Shown: positions 54,162 to 63,298, numbered from the stretch's first letter. The stretch is 64,000 bases of DNA from Chitinispirillales bacterium ANBcel5 (GCA_029688955.1 JARUKZ010000018.1:1-64000), one strand, 5' to 3'. The notes: a model not told the origin generated them from the sequence alone. A program made the numbers and translations.

Positions 54162-55175
54162 ATGAAAGAAGCTACCCTTTACCAAAAACTTTCAGATAAA
54201 AGGGTTCATTGTTTCCTTTGTGCTCATCACTGTAAAATAGCACCTGATGGATTCGGGATCTGTTCTGTGCGACAAAATATCAGTGGTACTCTCTACACAC
54301 ATTCTTTTGGAAAAGCAATAGCCAGGGCTATCGATCCGGTTGAAAAGAAGCCTCTGTTTCACTTTTTGCCGAGAACCGACACTTTTTCTGTTGCTGCTGC
54401 AGGGTGTAATTTTAAGTGTGGATTTTGCCAAAACTGGCAAATATCTCAGGTAGATGAAAAATCATTGGAACGATGGGGGATAGAACTGTCATCTCTGCAA
54501 ATCGTTGAAAATGCATTAAAAGAAAATTGCCAGAGTATATCTTTTACCTACACAGAGCCAACAATATTCTTTGAATATGCACTTGAGACGTGCAGGATAG
54601 CAAAAGAGAGAGGGGTTAAAACTATATTTGTCTCGAATGGCTATATGACCCCCGAAGCAATAAACTTGCTCTTACCCTACCTCGATGCCATAAATGTTGA
54701 TTTAAAGTCGATTAGTAATTCTTTTTATAAAACGCTGTGCAAAGCATCTTTAAGCCCGGTTCTAAAAAGTTTGAAAATTATCTCCCAAAGTGATGTTTGG
54801 CTTGAGATCACTACGCTTCTGGTTACCGATGAAAACGATTCTGATCAGCAACTTAATGAGTTATCATCATTCATTGCAAATGAGCTTGGCGCTGATATCC
54901 CCTGGCATATTTCAAGGTTTCATCCTCAGTACCAAATTACTGAAAAAGAAACAACACCGGTTACAAGAATTCAAAAAGCATATGAAATAGCCAAAAGGCA
55001 TCAAATTAAATATGTGTATTTAGGAAATATTGCAGCTTCAAACAATACGGTGTGCAATAACTGTGGTGGTGTAGTAGTTAAAAGAGAGGGGTATAGAGTA
55101 GAATATATAGCCCTAGAAGATAACAAATGTAATAATTGTGGTAAGTTCATAAGTGGGGTATGGAGAAGCAAATAG
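54162..55175 (+). CDS. amrS: AmmeMemoRadiSam-system radical SAM enzyme
   Basis: A 337-residue radical SAM protein related to pyruvate-formate-lyase activators. N-terminal CFLCAHHCKI and GICSVRQN, the radical SAM cluster motif CNFKCGFC near residue 85, then FTYTEPTIFFEY and NGYMTPEA are typical of AmrS. The C-terminus carries a zinc-ribbon-like pair of CxxC (CNNCGG and CNNCGK). Family members usually accompany Memo and AMMECR1; neither is here. Function of the system is not established. It lies 36 bp after the HD-GYP gene and 64 bp before a SagB-like gene. Confidence 0.92.
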   Translation: MKEATLYQKLSDKRVHCFLCAHHCKIAPDGFGICSVRQNISGTLYTHSFGKAIARAIDPVEKKPLFHFLPRTDTFSVAAAGCNFKCGFCQNWQISQVDEKSLERWGIELSSLQIVENALKENCQSISFTYTEPTIFFEYALETCRIAKERGVKTIFVSNGYMTPEAINLLLPYLDAINVDLKSISNSFYKTLCKASLSPVLKSLKIISQSDVWLEITTLLVTDENDSDQQLNELSSFIANELGADIPWHISRFHPQYQITEKETTPVTRIQKAYEIAKRHQIKYVYLGNIAASNNTVCNNCGGVVVKREGYRVEYIALEDNKCNNCGKFISGVWRSK

Positions 55176-55239
55176 ATTACTTTTATTATATTACTGGTTT
55201 GGGTACAGTTTAAACTAGAATTATTAAGGGGTAATTTCG

Positions 55240-55917
55240 ATGATTTCAAAGAAAGGACTATCAGTTTTAGTATTAATAGTGTGTTGTGTAGGTAACCCAG
55301 GAAACCAGGAGAGTGAAAGTATAAGTCTTCCTGATATTGGATTGAAGGGCAGCAGTGATATTCATGAGGTAGTATTTGATCGCAGGTCTCAGAGATCTTT
55401 CTCTGAAGATGCTTTAACACAAGAGCACGTTTCTGATCTTATGTGGGCTGCGGGTGGTAAGACTGTGGATGGTATTTCAGGGGCTACACGCGCCTATCCC
55501 TCTGCCGGAGGATTGTATCCGCTCGATTTTTTTATCGTTGTTAAAAACGTAGACGGGTTGCAAAGAGATATCTATCGGTATAATTGGAAAGATCACTCAA
55601 TAACACCACAGGGTTTAAGTGATCGTATACCGGATGTCGTTGCTTCTACTTTTAGTCCCACGTTATCGAGATCCGATGCAGCTGCACTAATCGTTATAAC
55701 GGCTGATTTTTCTGTTACAACAGCCCGATACTCAAGAAGAGGGGAAAGACGATATGTTCCTATGGAAGCAGGAGCGAGTGCTCAGAATGTAGCTTTAATG
55801 GCCCAGGCACTGGGACTCTCGAGCTATAAAATTGGAGCGTTTGATGATAAAAATCTTTCCTCGGCACTGAATCTAAGTACTACCGATCCGCTTCTAATCA
55901 TACCCATAGGAAAATAG
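55240..55917 (+). CDS. SagB/ThcOx-type nitroreductase-fold oxidoreductase, exported
   Basis: A 225-residue FMN-dependent oxidoreductase of the SagB-type group. Motifs: DRRSQRSFSEDAL near residue 46, LMWAAGGKT, AYPSAGGLYPLDFFIV near 86, the central PMEAGASAQNVALMAQALGL near 173 and PIGK at the end. The N-terminus is a signal peptide, possibly a lipoprotein signal (LIVCC). Such stand-alone exported members have no known substrate; true SagB makes azoles in peptides. AAGGGG precedes the ATG. Confidence 0.87.
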   Translation: MISKKGLSVLVLIVCCVGNPGNQESESISLPDIGLKGSSDIHEVVFDRRSQRSFSEDALTQEHVSDLMWAAGGKTVDGISGATRAYPSAGGLYPLDFFIVVKNVDGLQRDIYRYNWKDHSITPQGLSDRIPDVVASTFSPTLSRSDAAALIVITADFSVTTARYSRRGERRYVPMEAGASAQNVALMAQALGLSSYKIGAFDDKNLSSALNLSTTDPLLIIPIGK

Positions 55918-55924
55918 AAAAAAA

Positions 55925-55946
55925 AAGCCCGGATAAATCCGGGCTT
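55925..55946 (-). terminator. rho-independent terminator of the cold-shock gene
   Basis: On the minus strand a GC-rich 9-10 bp perfect stem with a very short loop runs into T9. The plus-strand side has no T tract, so it serves mainly the cold-shock gene. Confidence 0.9.
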
Positions 55947-55969
55947 AAACATCAAATCTGAAATTCTAT

Positions 55970-56173
55970 TTATTCAGGAGTAACATTTTGAGCATTTGGA
56001 CCCTTTGCTCCATCCACAATCTCAAACTGTACTTTCTGTCCTTCTTCGAGTTTTCTGAAACCACTGGTCTGAATAGCTGAAAAATGGACAAACACGTCAC
56101 GAGTCCCGTCATCGGGAGAAATAAATCCGAAGCCTTTAGCTTCGTTGAACCACTTGACTACACCTGTAGGCAT
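55970..56173 (-). CDS. cold shock protein
   Basis: A 67-residue CspA-family protein, a single RNA-binding cold-shock domain: [18 protein letters not shown] (RNP1) and VFVHFSAI (RNP2), then [21 protein letters not shown]. It binds single-stranded RNA or DNA and acts as RNA chaperone. AAGAGG precedes the ATG. A 6-bp inverted repeat lies 34 bp upstream of the start, in the presumed leader. Confidence 0.97.
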   Translation of the reverse strand: MPTGVVKWFNEAKGFGFISPDDGTRDVFVHFSAIQTSGFRKLEEGQKVQFEIVDGAKGPNAQNVTPE

Positions 56174-56206
56174 ACTACAAAACCTCTTTTAATAAATGAA
56201 ACATAC

Positions 56207-56221
56207 CGGACAAACTGTCCG
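56207..56221. promoter_or_regulatory. inverted repeat in the cold-shock gene leader
   Basis: CGGACA-AAC-TGTCCG, perfect 6-bp arms. It may be a leader hairpin or an operator. The rest of 56222-56476 between the divergent cold-shock and yceH genes holds AT-rich promoter-like DNA and no gene. Confidence 0.45.
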
Positions 56222-56476
56222 TAATTGAAACTAAATCAAGATAAGTGTTGCCATACTCTAATAAAAGAATTTTCTTAAAAAAAAATCATTTCTTATTTTA
56301 ACTCTAACTTCTTATCATGTGGATATTTAGTAGTACTTAATCTGTAAAGTGACTGTAACATGTTAAAAAACAATGGTTTACGATTTGCTTACAATTCCTA
56401 TGCAGATTTGGTATATTAAACACTTATACTCTTTTATTTCTGCTGTTATTACAACAAATTAGATTTGGAGATGAAT

Positions 56477-57145
56477 ATGGAGCACAAACTGACACCTGTT
56501 GAAGTAAGAATCCTTGGTTCCCTGGTAGAAAAAGAGCTGACAACGCCTGAATATTATCCATTAACATTGAATTCTCTTGTAAGCGCCTGTAACCAAAAGT
56601 CAAATCGTCATCCTGTAATGTCTTTAAGTAGTAAAGAAGTGGAAAATACCCTTGAAGATCTAAAAGACAAAAGGATGGTCTGGCAGATGAGTCTTGCGGG
56701 AAGCAGAGTTCCAAAATACGAACATAATCTTAAAAGTTTATATAGTTTTGACGATAATGAGTTAGCATTACTGTCTGTTTTAATGTTAAGAGGTCCTCAA
56801 ACGGTAGGTGAACTACGCGCAAGAACAGAAAGAATGGTTAAGTTCACATCACTCGATGAAGTAGAAAATGTTTTGCAGGTACTGTCAGGAAAAGAGGGTG
56901 GTCCCTTTGTACAACAGATAACCCGAAAAGCAGGGCAAAAAGAGAATAGGTATGTTCAGCTGTTTAGTGAAGAAGAGGTGGGTGAAATCTCACAGGAAAA
57001 CCAGCTTACTGACATGGAGAGTGCTGATGTCCAGCCACGTCTAAGCGATAGAGTGGCACTACTTGAAGGGGAAGTAAATGAACTTAGAAACGAAATGGCC
57101 ATCATAAAGGAAGATTTTAATGAACTTAAAAGGCTATTAGAGTAG
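56477..57145 (+). CDS. yceH: YceH/DUF480 family protein
   Basis: A 222-residue DUF480 protein of normal length, made of two winged-helix-like domains: LTPVEVRILGSLVEKELTTPEYYPLTLNSLVSACNQKSNR at the N-terminus and LMLRGPQTVGELRARTERM near residue 107. A C-terminal coiled coil (VALLEGEVNELRNEM) is added at about 190-222. Fold suggests DNA binding; function unknown. ATG at 56477 is best placed after GGAG. Confidence 0.93.
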   Translation: MEHKLTPVEVRILGSLVEKELTTPEYYPLTLNSLVSACNQKSNRHPVMSLSSKEVENTLEDLKDKRMVWQMSLAGSRVPKYEHNLKSLYSFDDNELALLSVLMLRGPQTVGELRARTERMVKFTSLDEVENVLQVLSGKEGGPFVQQITRKAGQKENRYVQLFSEEEVGEISQENQLTDMESADVQPRLSDRVALLEGEVNELRNEMAIIKEDFNELKRLLE

Positions 57146-57184
57146 TATGGAAAAGTTCAATAGTACTGCGAATCCAAAAAAAGT

Positions 57185-57203
57185 ATTAATGATAATCAAT
57201 TTC
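57185..57203. promoter_or_regulatory. Fur-family box (Fur/Zur-like)
   Basis: The 19 bp match the classical Fur box (GATAATGATAATCATTATC) at 15 positions, including the whole core AATGATAATCA. It ends 2 bp before the -35 box of the metal-uptake operon. Which Fur-family member binds cannot be told from the sequence. Confidence 0.7.
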
Positions 57204-57205
57204 AC

Positions 57206-57234
57206 TTGAGTGTACTTTAGCACAAAAGTATATT
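57206..57234 (+). promoter_or_regulatory. sigma-70 promoter of the metal-uptake operon
   Basis: -35 TTGAGT (57206-57211), 17-bp spacer, -10 TATATT (57229-57234); start expected near 57241, 28 bp before the first gene. Confidence 0.65.
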
Positions 57235-57268
57235 GTTTATTCTTATTTTAACACAGGATTCTTGAAAA

Positions 57269-57667
57269 ATGAGGACTGGAAGAGCAAACAGTATGGATAC
57301 AATCCCTAAGAAGCATATTTATACCTCTTCAGCTTTGCTAGGTATCTACTGTTTGCTTTCAGTATTTGCCTTTTTTCCAGCTTTTCATACTAGTTGTCAT
57401 TACAGTCTTTCTAAGTCGCATATTATTGAAAATAAAGACGGACATGTTCTTTGTGCTCCCGATCATTGTCATCAGGATATTGATGAAGAAGACCATTTAT
57501 GCAGATGGCAGATAAAAAGATCTGATACAAGTGAGTATAACACCTTCCGTGTTTTAACAGGAAATTTTGTATTATCAATTTTATCCACTAAATACGATCA
57601 AATTTCATTCGTAAGAATTAACCTTCCAGATTCCCGGGCCCCCCCTGTTTTAGGCTTTAAAGTCTAA
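57269..57667 (+). CDS. small exported His/Cys-rich protein of the metal operon
   Basis: A 132-residue protein with an N-terminal membrane or signal segment (about residues 20-40) and a putative metal-binding stretch, HVLCAPDHCHQDIDEEDHLC at about 65-84. The C-terminus ends in RAPPVLGFKV. The layout recalls small metal-linked exported proteins, but I cannot name the family. The Fur-type box and the downstream ABC transporter support a role in metal handling. ATG at 57269 or 57293 are both possible starts. Confidence 0.7.
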   Translation: MRTGRANSMDTIPKKHIYTSSALLGIYCLLSVFAFFPAFHTSCHYSLSKSHIIENKDGHVLCAPDHCHQDIDEEDHLCRWQIKRSDTSEYNTFRVLTGNFVLSILSTKYDQISFVRINLPDSRAPPVLGFKV

Positions 57668-57762
57668 CCAGTTTGTTAAAAAGCCGTTTTTTGCTATAAG
57701 AAATTAGATCGATAGTATAACTATTGTACTTACATAATTAGTATATAGTAAAGGATAATTAT

Positions 57763-58902
57763 ATGTTTGGTAAAATAAATGTGTTTAGAGTCATGTTTTT
57801 TGCATCATCAGTTTTGCTGATAAGTTATTCTTTGGTTTTCTCCGGAATGGGACTTGCCAGTACACCAATGAACCTTGGTGGTGCCCTTGATATAGTTGTA
57901 GAAATCAATCCTGAAGACTTCTCTGAGAGTGAATTTGAACTTCGTGCTTTTGAAGTGAATTTTGGTGCTGCGGTAGATCCATATTTTGATATGCTAGCAA
58001 CCCTGGCTTATCATGAGGGAGAAATCGAGTTTGAGGAGGCTTGGGTTTCAGCTATTCTTCCCTGGAACTTCAAATTACAGGTCGGTCGTGAGATGCTTCC
58101 TTTTGGTTATTTAAACAGAATTCATGAGCATGATTTTCCACAGGTAGATCAGCCGTATGTAATTGAGGGGCTTACAACAGATCACGGGCTCATTGGTGAT
58201 GGAGGACACCTTGAGTTTTTAGCTCCCTTTTATAATCCTACATTTACTTTAAATTTTGGTTTATATCAGAATGTTGGGCACAGTGTAGGACGTAGAATCG
58301 ATGGTTATCCTCTGATGGGAAGGATTCAGTCGTATTTTCAGTCTTTAAACGGAAACCACCAGTTCCTTGTGGGTGCTTCTTACCTTACCGGTGTTCATAA
58401 TGTTGATCATATGGAAGGGAGACTCAATGATAGGAACAGAACCAGCGATAGAAGGGCTTTGGGTAAAATTAACCATATGGCGGGTGTTGATTTTAAGTAC
58501 CGTCTCTCTCCATCAACCGGGCAAACCTACAGGGGACTTGTGGTTGGAGCAGAATACCTCTATAAAGATTATGTACCCTATAAAAATCATGTGCACTATG
58601 ATGACGACCCTGAATTTGATCCTGGTTCTGATCAGGGATTATACCTTTATACCCAGTGGAACTTAAATCGCTTTTGGGGAATTGGTTATCGTTTGGACTA
58701 TACCGATGTTTTATTTAGTAACCTAAATGCTGATAATGAAAAGCTTACAGCACATTCAATTTATGGAGAATGGAGAGCAACAGAGTTTTCAAGAATTCGC
58801 CTTCAATACCAGAATGTTACTGAGCCAGGGGAAGATTCTGAGCACAAAGTCATGCTTCAGGGTACGTTTTTTATTGGTTGGCATCCGCCCCATCGTTTCT
58901 GA
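57763..58902 (+). CDS. porin-like outer-membrane protein of the metal operon
   Basis: A 379-residue exported beta-barrel protein. After a signal peptide (to about residue 30) it shows porin-type strands: FELRAFEVNFGAAVDPYFDML, AWVSAILPWNFKLQVGREMLPFG, FTLNFGLYQNVG, ending FIGWHPPHRF. Several His-containing loops (HEHDFPQ, GVHNVDHMEG, YKNHVHYDDD) could attract metal ions. It directly precedes znuA and probably lets metal cross the outer membrane without TonB. AAAGGATAA precedes the ATG. Confidence 0.8.
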   Translation: MFGKINVFRVMFFASSVLLISYSLVFSGMGLASTPMNLGGALDIVVEINPEDFSESEFELRAFEVNFGAAVDPYFDMLATLAYHEGEIEFEEAWVSAILPWNFKLQVGREMLPFGYLNRIHEHDFPQVDQPYVIEGLTTDHGLIGDGGHLEFLAPFYNPTFTLNFGLYQNVGHSVGRRIDGYPLMGRIQSYFQSLNGNHQFLVGASYLTGVHNVDHMEGRLNDRNRTSDRRALGKINHMAGVDFKYRLSPSTGQTYRGLVVGAEYLYKDYVPYKNHVHYDDDPEFDPGSDQGLYLYTQWNLNRFWGIGYRLDYTDVLFSNLNADNEKLTAHSIYGEWRATEFSRIRLQYQNVTEPGEDSEHKVMLQGTFFIGWHPPHRF

Positions 58903-58953
58903 TTGATGGCAATATACAGGATTATAATTGAAACCAATATAAGGAGAAAAAAA

Positions 58954-59874
58954 ATGAAGATAGTTAGATTACATGCCATAGTTTGCATCATAATGTTTGG
59001 AGTTTTAAATAGCTGGAGTCAGCTGCGTGTAACAACAACAACTACAGATCTTGCCGCACTTGTGGAAACAATAGGCGGTGATCTGGTTGATGTGACTTCA
59101 CTTTCACGTCCTCTTCAGGATGCACACTACCTGGATGCTACCCCCGGGATGGTAGTGAGAATCTCAAGAAGTGATCTTTTCGTGGAAAATGGTTTTGAGC
59201 TTGAAACCGGATGGGTACCGGAAGTGCTTAGAGAAACTCGCAATCGCAGGGTACGGCGTGGTGGTGAAGGCCATGTTGATGCATCAAATGGTATTCAGGC
59301 TATTCAGATTCCACAGAGCATAAGTCGTGATCAGGGTGATGTTCATCCATCAGGAAACCCACATTACACTCTTGAACCGGTGCTTGCTCAACAGGCTGCC
59401 CGAAACATTGCGGATGGTTTGATTCGTGTTGATGGAGCTAACAGTGAAACGTACCTTAAGAATCTGGAACAGTATATTGAGCGTAGCAATGAAATAGTAG
59501 AAAAGTGGGTGGAAAAGTTTGAACCATATAGCGGAACGAGCATTATTATTTACCACAAGCACTTTGATTATATGCTTAAAACACTTGGTTTAGACATAGT
59601 TGATGCTATAGAACCACTTCCTGGTATCGCTCCCTCCGCCGGCCATGTAGCCACACTGTTATCAACCTTTGATTCTGAAAGCGTGAGAGCTGTAATAATG
59701 GAACCCTGGCATGATCAAAGAGTAGGAAAGCAGGTAGCTGAAGGTATTGGTGTTGATCTTGTAGTAGGGTGTCCAAGTGTTGGCTCCTGTGATGGAGCAA
59801 ATTGTGTGATCACTTTATTTGAAACTAATGCGGCTAAAATTTATGAAGCTATAAATGCTACCGGAGGTAATTGA
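58954..59874 (+). CDS. znuA: metal ABC transporter substrate-binding protein (ZnuA/TroA-like)
   Basis: A 306-residue periplasmic binding protein of cluster A-I. Metal-ligand segments are DAHYLDATP near residue 48, GNPHYTLEP near 140 and YHKHFDYML near 205. The His-rich loop of typical ZnuA is missing, so Mn2+ or Fe2+ cannot be ruled out. A signal peptide ends near SWS. ATG at 58954 with AAGGAG is preferred over the upstream frame start. It is followed immediately by the ATPase gene. Confidence 0.9.
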   Translation: MKIVRLHAIVCIIMFGVLNSWSQLRVTTTTTDLAALVETIGGDLVDVTSLSRPLQDAHYLDATPGMVVRISRSDLFVENGFELETGWVPEVLRETRNRRVRRGGEGHVDASNGIQAIQIPQSISRDQGDVHPSGNPHYTLEPVLAQQAARNIADGLIRVDGANSETYLKNLEQYIERSNEIVEKWVEKFEPYSGTSIIIYHKHFDYMLKTLGLDIVDAIEPLPGIAPSAGHVATLLSTFDSESVRAVIMEPWHDQRVGKQVAEGIGVDLVVGCPSVGSCDGANCVITLFETNAAKIYEAINATGGN

Positions 59875-60636
59875 TTGGATCTGTTAAAGTTCAATAATGT
59901 AACCCTTGGCTATGGACCACACACTATACTTAGAGAGATAAATCTTAAAGTTAGAAAAGGTGATTTTTTTGGCCTCGTTGGTCCAAACGGATCCGGAAAA
60001 TCGACTTTAATGAAATCTATGCTGGGCCTGGTCAGGCCTAGACATGGATCAATTAATTGGCTTTCTGGAGTACCCAAACGGGGTTATGTACCTCAGAGGG
60101 AGCAGGTTGACCCTTTATGGCCTATGAGAGTAAGAGACCTTTTAAGACTAACGCTCTGTAGTGCTGATTCTGCTTTGTTTTATAACCGAAAAGAGCAGGT
60201 ACAAGTGGGTAAAGTGATGGAGTTAACAGAAATTGAACACCTTAGAAACCAGACTCTTGATACACTTTCTGGTGGAGAGATGCAGAGGGTGCTTTTAGCC
60301 CGGGCACTTATTATTGAACCGGATGTACTTTTTCTCGATGAGCCCACAGCCGCAATGGATCTTGTAGCTTCGCAGAAGTTTTTATCAATTATCACTGGGA
60401 TTCATCACTCAAGAAACGTGACTGTTATCTTGGTAACCCATGATTTACAATCACTTGTAGACCGTGCACATCGGTTAGGTATTATTCAGAACGGTGCACT
60501 TCATAGCGATACTGCAGATAAGTTACTCACCTCAATCAACCTTTCCACTATCTACAAAGAACCTATGGTGGTCAAAAAGGTTGAGGGAAGGACGGTAATT
60601 TTTCCCGAAAAAACAGCAGGGGAGATTAAAAGGTGA
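59875..60636 (+). CDS. znuC: metal ABC transporter ATP-binding protein
   Basis: A 253-residue ABC ATPase with Walker A GPNGSGKST near residue 38, signature LSGGEMQRVLLARAL near 138, Walker B VLFLDEPTAAMD and the switch His in THD. The start is TTG right after the znuA stop, with CGGAGG upstream. Its stop overlaps the permease start (GTGA). Confidence 0.93.
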   Translation: MDLLKFNNVTLGYGPHTILREINLKVRKGDFFGLVGPNGSGKSTLMKSMLGLVRPRHGSINWLSGVPKRGYVPQREQVDPLWPMRVRDLLRLTLCSADSALFYNRKEQVQVGKVMELTEIEHLRNQTLDTLSGGEMQRVLLARALIIEPDVLFLDEPTAAMDLVASQKFLSIITGIHHSRNVTVILVTHDLQSLVDRAHRLGIIQNGALHSDTADKLLTSINLSTIYKEPMVVKKVEGRTVIFPEKTAGEIKR

Positions 60637-61466
60637 TAGAAACAATAAGTGAGATGTATTCATTTACTTTCATGCAAAATGCGCTTGCTGTGGGTGTCTT
60701 TGGTGGGGGATTACTTGCTTTTTTAGGCATTTTTGTCCATCTTAGGAGAATTGTATTTCTTGGCGCTGCATTACCCCAAATAGTTGCAACAGGAATCGCA
60801 GCAGCGGTTTTTTTCGCCATATCTCCTATACTTGGAGCAATTGGGGGTGGAATTCTCGGAATAGTCCTGCTGTCATTTACTGGCAAAAAAAGTCATCTAC
60901 CCCCGGATGGATGGATTGGGCTTGCATTTGCCGCAGGGTCTTCTGTGGCTATTGTGCTGGTTGCACTTTCACCAGCACCAGATGGAGAAGTACTCAGATT
61001 TTTCACGGGAGATATACTTGGAACCACCCGTAGTGATGCGCTTTTTGCTTTTGGAGCCGCAATTGCAGTAGGTATAATTTTCCGATTGTTTTGGAGCCGA
61101 ATTGTAATTACTGGGTTCGATCCTGTGATGTCGGCAACGATGGGAATTAAAGTTCAGCTATGGGATGCTTTGGTATTTCTGTGTCTTGGTGTTGCTTTAG
61201 CAATTGTGATGAATACTGCCGGTGGAATGCTTGCATTCAGTATGCTTGTTGGTCCTTCAGCTGCTGCTCTTATTCTTTTTCGCAGCTTTCCTTTGATTAT
61301 TATTTTTTCAGTTCTTACCGGAATGTTAGCTTCTTTTGGAGGTTTGACAGCTTCTTTTCTTTACGATCTTCCGGGTGGACCTGCTATGGCAACAGCTGCT
61401 TTGGTTCCCGTAGTTATTGCATGGATCTATAATTCCGTAAAGGCATTAAAGTACCGCAGAGTGTAA
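60633..61466 (+). CDS. znuB: metal ABC transporter permease
   Basis: A 277-residue membrane permease of the ABC-3 (ZnuB/TroC) family, with about eight hydrophobic segments. Family segments are LAFLGIFVHLRRIVFLGAALPQ near residue 30, VGIIFRLFWSRIVITGFDP near 150, and MLAFSMLVGPSAAALILF near 200. Translation starts at GTG, four bases overlapping znuC. The last gene of the operon. Confidence 0.93.
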   Translation: MIETISEMYSFTFMQNALAVGVFGGGLLAFLGIFVHLRRIVFLGAALPQIVATGIAAAVFFAISPILGAIGGGILGIVLLSFTGKKSHLPPDGWIGLAFAAGSSVAIVLVALSPAPDGEVLRFFTGDILGTTRSDALFAFGAAIAVGIIFRLFWSRIVITGFDPVMSATMGIKVQLWDALVFLCLGVALAIVMNTAGGMLAFSMLVGPSAAALILFRSFPLIIIFSVLTGMLASFGGLTASFLYDLPGGPAMATAALVPVVIAWIYNSVKALKYRRV

Positions 61467-61503
61467 AAAAGTAATTGCTTGGTTAATTACTACTGTGATG
61501 TGG

Positions 61504-62898
61504 TTAAAAATGCATATCCAGGTAGAGATAGAGCACCGGAGGCCAGGTAAATGAGGGGTTAGTTTTAGGATCCCTTTTTCTTCTGCCAAATACGACGTCA
61601 AAACAAATTGTATTTCTGATATTTGGAAACATTATTCTCAGAGCAGCGCCAACACCGTGGCCTGTTTCAGTTTCACTACCTGCTACAATCAGGTCGCTAA
61701 GTTTGGACCCAATCCTTGCATAATCATAAATTAAAGCTCCATCAATTCGCCATGAAAGGGTTCTTACCCCGGGGTATAAAATACTGACCAATGGAAATGG
61801 CATATCCGGAGCTGTCCAGATAGGGAACCGGTACTCTGAGGAGAAAAGAATGCTGTTGTTTACCACAAAGTTAGCTCCCAGTTCTTTAGTAGTGTATCCC
61901 CGTACCTGTCCACTTCCACCGTACATACGCCGGTGATAGTTACCTGCGTTTCTGTTTCTAACTGTGGTATTCAATCGAAAAGCAAATTTGTGAGATTCCA
62001 GAAAAGAGGTGAGGTAAAACCTGAAATCGTTTGATAGTTGCCAAAAAGGAGTATTAGCACCATGGTAAAGATAGTTAGTCATAAGTTGTGTTCGATTATA
62101 AAAACCGCTTTCAGGGTCAAATCTACGGGACCTGTGGTCCTTTATAAGGCTTAGGGTTGCGAAGGCTTCATAGAAATCCTTTACCCCTTCTTCTACAACA
62201 CTTGTGTCCGAAGATGATGCGCGACCTATTCTTCTCCTGAAAGTAGGTATTATATTAAAAGCAACTCTTGTTTGATGGTTAAGGTTACGACCAATTTGTG
62301 CACGTGCAACTATGTCTCTGTAATCATAAGCCCAAATGTCGTAAGGATAAGATGCAAATGATGACCCCAGACCGATGTAGTAGGGCGTTCCTATTAACGG
62401 TTTTACCCACAAAAGAGCAAGGCTACGCCATTCCCAGATGCTAGCGGTGAGAGAAAGACGCTCCATTTTGTTTCTGAAGTTATGGTCGGTAATACCAAAT
62501 TGCAAGCGCCACCATGGATCACGCTCACCATATTTATAAGAGTAGAGCATCCCCCCAATATCTGAGATTGAAAATCGGGGCCCTTCTTCAATTTTGATAA
62601 AAACGTCTGCACCGTTTTGTTCCTTTGTATAGAAAACTTGAACTTCAGAAAAAAGAACAGACTGAAGAAGGTGTTGTTTGCCCTTTTCAATAAGATCATG
62701 GGTTAATACAACAGAAGTATCGATGCCACTGATTTGTTTGATCAAATGGTGGCAAACATTATCAGCACCCACAATTTGTACACTTTTTATGTTTGAGCTA
62801 TCTATGGATGTGAAATCATACCCGTAGGTGGGGTTTGAAATGGAGAGAGAAAGGAAAATTGTTATGAAAAGGGCTTTTTTAAACACTGTAATTACCAT
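61504..62898 (-). CDS. POTRA/D15-type outer-membrane protein (BamA/TamA superfamily)
   Basis: A 464-residue exported protein with a signal peptide (ALFITIFLSLSISNPTYG), a single POTRA-like segment (about 35-110, VFIKIEEGPRFSISDIGG) and a D15 surface-antigen barrel with VRGYTTKELG near residue 340 and a C-terminal Phe (YLYLDMHF). Far shorter than BamA (about 800), so it is an accessory member of the superfamily. Upstream of ATG 62898 lies the RNase P RNA gene, so the longer frame to 63009 is not coding. No clear ribosome binding site. Confidence 0.82.
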   Translation of the reverse strand: MVITVFKKALFITIFLSLSISNPTYGYDFTSIDSSNIKSVQIVGADNVCHHLIKQISGIDTSVVLTHDLIEKGKQHLLQSVLFSEVQVFYTKEQNGADVFIKIEEGPRFSISDIGGMLYSYKYGERDPWWRLQFGITDHNFRNKMERLSLTASIWEWRSLALLWVKPLIGTPYYIGLGSSFASYPYDIWAYDYRDIVARAQIGRNLNHQTRVAFNIIPTFRRRIGRASSSDTSVVEEGVKDFYEAFATLSLIKDHRSRRFDPESGFYNRTQLMTNYLYHGANTPFWQLSNDFRFYLTSFLESHKFAFRLNTTVRNRNAGNYHRRMYGGSGQVRGYTTKELGANFVVNNSILFSSEYRFPIWTAPDMPFPLVSILYPGVRTLSWRIDGALIYDYARIGSKLSDLIVAGSETETGHGVGAALRIMFPNIRNTICFDVVFGRRKRDPKTNPSFTWPPVLYLYLDMHF

Positions 62899-62917
62899 CT
62901 GAATTGAGGGAAAAAAG

Positions 62918-63298
62918 GACGGAAGATCTGTAAGCCGGGTTCTGTCTTTTCTCTTACGAGAAGAGGCAGTCATTTGTCTGGCTTCGAAATGAATCGAAAC
63001 ATTTAGCAACCTACCCGGGAGATAAAAAAGCGGACCACTCTCTCTTCCAAAGGAAGAATCTCCCTGCTTGGTCTTGCACCGGATAGGGTTTACCAGCTCC
63101 CGGTTATGCGGGACGGTGGGCTCTTACCCCACCTTTTCACTTCTCACCCCGTCAGAATCTCTTCTGCACAGAGCGGACTTTTCTCTGTGGCACTTTCCGT
63201 ACTCTTACGAGTCCCCCTAAAAAGAGGTATCCTGTCCTGTGGTGCCCGGACTTTCCTCTTCGGGTTTAGTTTCCGAAGCGACTGCCCGATCTTCCGTC
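62918..63298 (-). ncRNA. rnpB: RNase P RNA
   Basis: RNA component of RNase P, the ribozyme that trims tRNA 5' ends. On the minus strand the 5' GACGGAAGATC (63298-63288) pairs with GATCTTCCGTC at the 3' end (62928-62918) to make helix P1. The universal GAGGAAAGTCCGGGC is at 63258-63244 and ACAGAACCCGGCTTA at 62945-62931. Length is about 380 nt, normal for type A. T6 follows P1 and acts as terminator. A plus-strand frame through this region (63106-63393) is not a gene. Confidence 0.97.

Noticed and set aside
54162..55917. A complete AmmeMemoRadiSam system
   Set aside because: Only the radical SAM member is present; no Memo or AMMECR1 gene lies in the window.
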